Shown here one piece after another: positions 49,774-53,703 of a stretch of 53,703 nucleotides of DNA. The stretch is taken from the NCBI GenBank assembly GCA_913058135.1, contig CAJXPR010000011.1, positions 1-53,703 on the forward strand, given 5' to 3'. The position numbers and the translations under genes are program-made. The stretch's first letter is position 1. Each line of letters begins with the position of its first letter. Under the pieces are notes generated by a model. That model saw only the letters and a list, made by a program, of their open reading frames with translations. It made no database searches and had not been told where the DNA came from. This stretch comes from an uncultured Gammaproteobacteria bacterium. Its GTDB lineage: Bacteria; Pseudomonadota; Gammaproteobacteria; Pseudomonadales; Pseudohongiellaceae.

Positions 49774-50095
49774 TGATCATCGTCAGTTGTGACAAGATGT
49801 GTCACAAAGTGGGCGCTGGTGCCGGCGCCGCAAGCAGGAGAGGGTAACCAATTACGCCATGTTTGCCGAGGAGCGTGCATCACAACCTTCCTGTTACCTA
49901 CCTCTAAACCTACTATTTTCCTACCCGAAAGTTTACGCATTTGTGACTTATCATAATAGTTTGTCGTTTTGACGACAGTGTTCATGCGGCCTGGCAGTAC
50001 ACTGCGCACGATGTGTTCTGGCCCCGTCGGGAGTGATTGGGCCGCACATGTCATGCTTGGTCCCGAAGAGCACAATAATAGGAGAGAGACTGCTA
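49774..50095. other. Control region upstream of the second TonB receptor
   Basis: 322 bases without a protein gene. It contains an inverted repeat TTGTGACA-N5-TGTCACAA (49787-49807) after the acyl-CoA dehydrogenase stop and CCT-phased repeats (49886-49930). A CATAAT (49952-49957) without a good -35 is a possible activator-dependent -10. A small stem TGTCGT/ACGACA lies at 49962-49977, and the ribosome site AGGAGAGAG is at 50080-50088. Confidence 0.6.
49886..49930. promoter_or_regulatory. CCT-phased 11/12-bp repeats upstream of the second TonB receptor
   Basis: CCTTCCTGTTA (49886), CCTACCTCTAAA (49897), CCTACTATTTT (49909) and CCTACCCGAAA (49920) begin at intervals of 11, 12 and 11 bases. They are less uniform than the 11-bp repeats before the first receptor (35848-35880) but share the CCT-phasing and a CCTC(C)TAAA core. 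A winged-helix activator site is possible. The orientation relative to the gene is opposite in the two cases. Confidence 0.4.
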
Positions 50096-52966
50096 ATGCC
50101 TGTCAAAAACTCAAAGAATTATTTACGTGTCATGATACACGCCTGCATGAGTGGATCCCTGCTCATGCCCATAGCCGCGTTCGCGCAGCAGAGCGATACA
50201 CCCGAAGTGGAAGAAGTAGTCGTTACCGGGTCTTTTATCCGGAACAGCGCCTTCGCACAAAATAACCCGGTCGACACCGTGACCCAGAGCGACATACTGG
50301 AGTCTGGTGCTCCGAGCATGGGCAATTATATTCGTGATCTGCCCTATACCCAGAACACCAACACGGTGGCGAACGTCAATGCGGGCAACAGTGGCTCCCA
50401 ATCCAGTGTGGGCACGACCTTCAACCTGCGTGGCCTGGGAGAGAACAGCACACTGACACTGATGGACGGTACCCGATCAGTGGATGCCGGTATCAACACC
50501 CTGCTACCGGAGATCGCTATTGACCGCCTGGAAGTGGTGCTCGACGGTGGTTCGGCTCTGTACGGTTCAGATGCGGTAGCTGGTGTGGTCAACCTGATTC
50601 CGGTAAAGGATTTTGACGGTTTTCGCGTTCGTCTTTATCACCAGTTTGATGAACCACAGGATTTCGAGGACAACAAGATCGGGGTGATGTTCGGCCGTAA
50701 CTTCAGCAATGGTATCAACTACGTCTTTGCTGCCGACTACGCCCGCACCACGCCCTTGATGATGTACGAGCGTCCCCGGACCCTGCGTGCAGCCTATGGT
50801 TGGGCCAATTCCGGTAACCCCGGTGTATGGCGCGAACTGGACGGTGCCACGCCTAATCCAGGGCAGGTGCACGGTGGCGAACTGGTCGGTGGCAATCTGG
50901 TAGACCCCAGTTGCGGCACTTTCAATGAAGTGACGGATTTTGGCGCCGCCAACAACAATCCGAGTGGTATCCCACGTCCGGGCAACAACTGCTTCTTCAA
51001 CTACAATGCCCAGTGGCCATTGGCAGAAGGCAGAACTGAATACAATATCTATCAGAACATGACATTTGATGTCAGCGATCGGGTGCAGCTGGAAGCACAG
51101 ATGACGCTGGCCAATCGCGAAAGTGAAAACCATAACACACTGTCTTACCAGCTGAACGCCAACAACCGTGAAGGGCTCGTTGTGCCAGCTGCACATCCGG
51201 CCAACCCGTATGGCGTTGACGTTGGGCCGTGGCTGTGGCGACCGTTTGCGGCGGCTGGCACACTGCCCAGCTATGCTGATGGCAAGACCGGCGCACGTAA
51301 ACAGACTTACGACGACACCATCCAGCGCTACAAGGTTGGTGCCCGTTTTGACCTGACCAATTCCTGGACCGCGAACACGTCGTATTCCTGGCAGCGCACA
51401 CACCGGGATTACACGGCGCGCATGATTAACATGCCCAATCTGGCGGCAGCGTTGATCGGGCAGGGTGGCCCTAACGGCAACGAGTGGCTGAACCCCTTTG
51501 GCTCAGCCGACAGTCGCTCGCCTTTCTACGATGCCAATACCACGGCTAACAGCCAGGCTCTGGTAGACTGGGTCGCACCGACAGTGCCGTTCCGCACGTC
51601 ACAGCGTGAATTGATGGTATTCGAAGTTAACACAACGGGTGATCTCTACGAGTTGCCTGCCGGCATGGCGCAAATGGCGATTGGTTACCAGATGCGTGAT
51701 ATCGACGAGTGGAACTATGCCAACCCGCTGTCAGCGTCAGGCAGAGACTACAATACCAGTATCATCGACACGCCACCGACCACGCGGAACTATGGCAGCC
51801 GTGTGCAGGCCGCCTATCTGGAGTTCGAGGTGCCGTTGCTGGATACACTGGATGCACAGATAGCGGTGCGCCATGAAGATTTCACTACCTACGATCTGCA
51901 GACTACCACGCCCAAAATAGCGCTGCGCTGGGAAGCACTGCCTGAGCTTGCCATTCGTGCATCCATCGGTGAAAGTTTCCTGGCACCTACGCCAGCTGAC
52001 GCAAGACCGTTTGATCCCAACGAAAACTGTGGCGAGATTTTCTTTGGCAACGACCCCATCACGGGTGGAGTGCTGAACGGTGGCGCAACCTGCTCGTCCG
52101 GTAATCCGCGACTGGACCCTGAGACATCCGACATCTGGAACGTCGGCTTTACCTGGGAACCACTGGATGATCTGACCTTGAGCATGGACTATCAGTCTAT
52201 TGAGTACACAGACCGCATCCGTACTCTCGGTACTCTGGACATTGTTGCCAATGAGTTTGAAGAGATGCTGGCGGCTATTGGTTCAACGCCGGCGAGCTAC
52301 GATCCCACACCGGGTTCGGCGACCCGCCAGGCGGCTAATGCCTGGATAGCAGCGGGTGGTTCGCCCAACGTGACGCGGGATGTCACGGACAACCAGCGCG
52401 TTTCGCGTGTGGTCAGTCAGGCCCAGAACGTGAGTACTGTATGGGTAGATCTGTTTGATGCTCGGGCCAGCTATACCATGGATACCAATAATCTGGGCTC
52501 GTTCACGGCGTCACTGAATGCCACCTACAACACCAAGTATGAATACGCTGATGGTGGCGAAGTGGTTGACGCGCTGGGCAAACAGAATGGCCGCACCGGT
52601 ATCGTGGCGCCTGTACCGAAAGTGAAAGGTCAGGCCCGTCTGAGCTGGATACGTGACAAGCACAGTGCCTCTGCAAGCTGGAACTACCAGCATCATGTTG
52701 AGTTCGATGACAACGTGAATAATGCGCTGACTGGCACACCTCCGCCCGAAGATGGCAAGATCCGGTCGCAGGGCATTGTCAATGCACAATATACCTACCT
52801 GATGGATCAGTACTTCGATAGCGAAGTGACGCTGAGCATCGGTGTCAGCAACCTGTTTGATGAGCTGCCGCAGCGCCTGCCGGTACTGGGTGGTTTTGAA
52901 AGCCGATTGCACAGCCCATGGGGCCGGCAGTTCTGGATTTCCGCGGACTGGCGCCCGGGGTTCTAA
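50096..52966 (+). CDS. TonB-dependent outer-membrane receptor (second copy)
   Basis: 956 aa. The ATG at 50096 opens a signal peptide (cleavage near AFAQ) and has AGGAGAGAG upstream; a longer frame to 50033 is unsupported. TonB-box-like EEVVVTGSFIRN, then the plug (TVTQSDILESGAPSMGNYIR, TTFNLRGLGENSTLTLMDG, RLEVVLDGGSALYGSDAVAG). The barrel is long and ends in GRQFWISADWRPGF. It resembles the oligo-substrate TonB receptors of marine bacteria. Substrate unknown. It ends at a strong terminator shared with cspA. Confidence 0.92.
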   Translation: MPVKNSKNYLRVMIHACMSGSLLMPIAAFAQQSDTPEVEEVVVTGSFIRNSAFAQNNPVDTVTQSDILESGAPSMGNYIRDLPYTQNTNTVANVNAGNSGSQSSVGTTFNLRGLGENSTLTLMDGTRSVDAGINTLLPEIAIDRLEVVLDGGSALYGSDAVAGVVNLIPVKDFDGFRVRLYHQFDEPQDFEDNKIGVMFGRNFSNGINYVFAADYARTTPLMMYERPRTLRAAYGWANSGNPGVWRELDGATPNPGQVHGGELVGGNLVDPSCGTFNEVTDFGAANNNPSGIPRPGNNCFFNYNAQWPLAEGRTEYNIYQNMTFDVSDRVQLEAQMTLANRESENHNTLSYQLNANNREGLVVPAAHPANPYGVDVGPWLWRPFAAAGTLPSYADGKTGARKQTYDDTIQRYKVGARFDLTNSWTANTSYSWQRTHRDYTARMINMPNLAAALIGQGGPNGNEWLNPFGSADSRSPFYDANTTANSQALVDWVAPTVPFRTSQRELMVFEVNTTGDLYELPAGMAQMAIGYQMRDIDEWNYANPLSASGRDYNTSIIDTPPTTRNYGSRVQAAYLEFEVPLLDTLDAQIAVRHEDFTTYDLQTTTPKIALRWEALPELAIRASIGESFLAPTPADARPFDPNENCGEIFFGNDPITGGVLNGGATCSSGNPRLDPETSDIWNVGFTWEPLDDLTLSMDYQSIEYTDRIRTLGTLDIVANEFEEMLAAIGSTPASYDPTPGSATRQAANAWIAAGGSPNVTRDVTDNQRVSRVVSQAQNVSTVWVDLFDARASYTMDTNNLGSFTASLNATYNTKYEYADGGEVVDALGKQNGRTGIVAPVPKVKGQARLSWIRDKHSASASWNYQHHVEFDDNVNNALTGTPPPEDGKIRSQGIVNAQYTYLMDQYFDSEVTLSIGVSNLFDELPQRLPVLGGFESRLHSPWGRQFWISADWRPGF

Positions 52967-52990
52967 GACTGTAGTCCTGACTCAGGACAT

Positions 52991-53026
52991 AAAAAAAGGG
53001 CTGTCACGCAAGTGGCAGCCCTTTTT
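52991..53026. terminator. Bidirectional rho-independent terminator between the TonB receptor and cspA
   Basis: AAAAAAGGGCTGTCAC and GTGGCAGCCCTTTTTT (52992-53026) form a stem of 16 pairs with one G-T pair around a four-base loop. A-run on one side and T-run on the other serve both the + receptor gene and the - cspA gene. Confidence 0.92.
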
Positions 53027-53074
53027 TAATGAATTCGCGTTACTTCACAGTTCGGCGATTCAAACGTTATCGTC

Positions 53075-53281
53075 TTACAGACCGATTACGTTTTCTGCCT
53101 GAAGGCCTTTGGCGCCTTTAGTCACGGTAAACTCAACGCGCTGGCCTTCGGCCAGAGTTTTGAATCCCGCAGATTTGATTGCGCTGTAATGTACGAATAC
53201 ATCGGCGCCGCCGTCTTGCTGAATAAAGCCGAAGCCTTTGGATTCGTTGAAGAATTTAACCTGACCTGTCACTGTAGACAT
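53075..53281 (-). CDS. cspA: Cold-shock protein, CspA family
   Basis: 68 aa, the full length of CspA-type proteins. It is an RNA/ssDNA-binding OB-fold protein that melts mRNA structures in the cytoplasm. RNP1 is seen as SKGFGFIQ and RNP2 as [14 protein letters not shown] lies about seven bases before the ATG. A leader of about 200 bases separates it from the putative promoter at 53488-53515, as in cold-induced csp genes. The symbol is a family name; csp paralogs cannot be told apart here. Confidence 0.92.
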   Translation of the reverse strand: MSTVTGQVKFFNESKGFGFIQQDGGADVFVHYSAIKSAGFKTLAEGQRVEFTVTKGAKGLQAENVIGL

Positions 53282-53487
53282 AAAATATTCCTTGAAATTA
53301 CTAAAATTAAATGTGCACCGGAAGCGGGGAAGTGGATGCCTGTCAGAAAAAACTGGTAAGGCAACGCCACATACCGAAAACCGGTAAGCAGAAAAATACG
53401 ATTACATATACATTTACAGGACGAGGGTCTACTTGCGGCACTTCGTATTGCAGATATAAATATAGCCGGTATTCTGGCTTGCCGCGC

Positions 53488-53515
53488 AGTCTACAGTAAC
53501 CGTGGGCCAAGTCAA
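53488..53515 (-). promoter_or_regulatory. cspA: Putative cspA promoter
   Basis: On the minus strand TTGACT (53510-53515) and TAGACT (53488-53493) are 16 bases apart: five of six and four of six matches to the consensus. Transcription would start near 53481, giving a leader of about 200 bases, similar in scale to the long leaders of E. coli csp mRNAs. Confidence 0.55.
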
Positions 53516-53690
53516 CGGCTATTTGCCAGAGCATCATCAGGCGGACTATAAGTTATCGCCTGGCCAGGCGCTGCAGTAAGCGGGTCGGCGCTTGATTGCG
53601 TCCGAGCAGGCGAGCGCTTTTTGGTGGCTCTGGTAGCTATTACATTATCATTGGGGCTGAGTTATCATTCCGGACAAATCTAATAATCAC

Positions 53691-53697
53691 AAGGGAG
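53691..53697 (+). promoter_or_regulatory. Probable ribosome-binding site of a gene beyond the window
   Basis: AAGGGAG followed by six bases to the end of the window. A start codon at 53704 or shortly after would be at normal spacing. This is a guess from one motif. Confidence 0.35.
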
Positions 53698-53703
53698 TAA
53701 TTC

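Larger units (their letters stand above)
53282..53703. other. cspA leader and upstream region, edge of the next gene
   Basis: 422 bases with no protein gene supported. They contain the cspA leader (about 53282-53480), its promoter (53488-53515), and an AAGGGAG (53691-53697) six bases from the window end. That sequence looks like the ribosome site of a + strand gene starting just outside. Confidence 0.6.

Noticed and set aside
49787-49807. A CRP/cAMP site (TGTGA-N6-TCACA)
   Set aside because: The half-sites fit but the spacer is nine rather than six bases, so it does not match the CRP consensus.
1-53703. tRNA, rRNA, CRISPR arrays, insertion sequences or prophage genes
   Set aside because: None was recognisable: the gaps between genes are short, no spacer-repeat array was seen, and no transposase, integrase or phage structural gene is present.

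Overview
This is a 53.7 kb stretch of what looks like a marine, free-living gammaproteobacterium, probably an assembled draft or metagenome contig. The pointers are an IbpA small heat-shock protein whose first residues match the Escherichia coli protein, with a sigma-32 promoter and a ROSE-type leader; PurT; an FNR-type box; two TonB-dependent receptors; and several membrane-bound winged-helix regulators. A Pseudohongiella/OM182-like lineage is my guess and cannot be proven from the sequence. The first 48 bases are not biological: they are an Illumina Nextera adaptor with its index, so the left edge is a contig end. No rRNA, tRNA, CRISPR array, transposase, integrase or phage gene was seen. 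Genes are dense and intact, apart from the first, which is cut by the contig edge.

Layout. 51-3429 (+): the end of a sugar ABC-transporter binding protein, an exported N-acyl-D-amino-acid deacylase-like lipoprotein, and purT. 3450-5487 (-): an O-methyltransferase and a lipoprotein sulfatase. 5667-16901: a block that reads as a 3-keto-glycoside (or unusual glycoside) catabolic locus. It holds a GMC dehydrogenase with its Tat-type small subunit, three TIM-barrel isomerase-like proteins (two exported), a DUF1080 3-keto-disaccharide hydrolase, a Gfo/Idh/MocA oxidoreductase, an MFS importer, glucokinase, and a membrane winged-helix regulator divergent from a secreted DUF4329 protein. 17048-21393 (+): leucine dehydrogenase followed by E1-alpha, E1-beta and E2 of a branched-chain 2-oxoacid dehydrogenase. 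21503-24366: a membrane-anchored EEP-family hydrolase and a large exported protein with a heme c motif. 24373-27828: an SDR, ibpA with heat-shock control, and a secreted Asp-box propeller fused to a thioredoxin domain. 27926-32200: a medium-chain dehydrogenase, nitronate monooxygenase, an FMN glutamate-synthase-like protein and a MaoC hydratase. 32475-38303 (-): a diheme cytochrome c, a TonB receptor and a 730-aa membrane regulator. 38777-42656 (+): an FAD amine oxidase, a small secreted protein behind an FNR box, and an acyl-CoA ligase. 43006-47934: an RND efflux pump and adaptor divergent from a TetR regulator. 47983-53281: acyl-CoA dehydrogenase, a second TonB receptor and cspA.

How it works together. 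The centre of the window is sugar and amino-acid catabolism. Glycosides would be oxidised and cleaved in the periplasm, the product imported, reduced and phosphorylated; branched-chain amino acids would be deaminated and oxidised to acyl-CoAs. The rest is lipid/acyl-CoA metabolism, outer-membrane uptake and efflux.

The most informative non-coding signals are: (i) a perfect mirror-image promoter/operator between the RND pump and its TetR gene; (ii) a shared palindrome TGACATNNTGTCA that recurs upstream of a TonB receptor and of the MaoC gene, suggesting a small regulon; (iii) an FNR box placed exactly at -41.5 of a putative promoter for an unknown secreted protein; (iv) a sigma-32 promoter plus ROSE-like thermometer on ibpA; (v) three 11-bp direct repeats upstream of a TonB receptor beside an OmpR-type winged-helix regulator; and (vi) a large palindromic element at 42827-42968.
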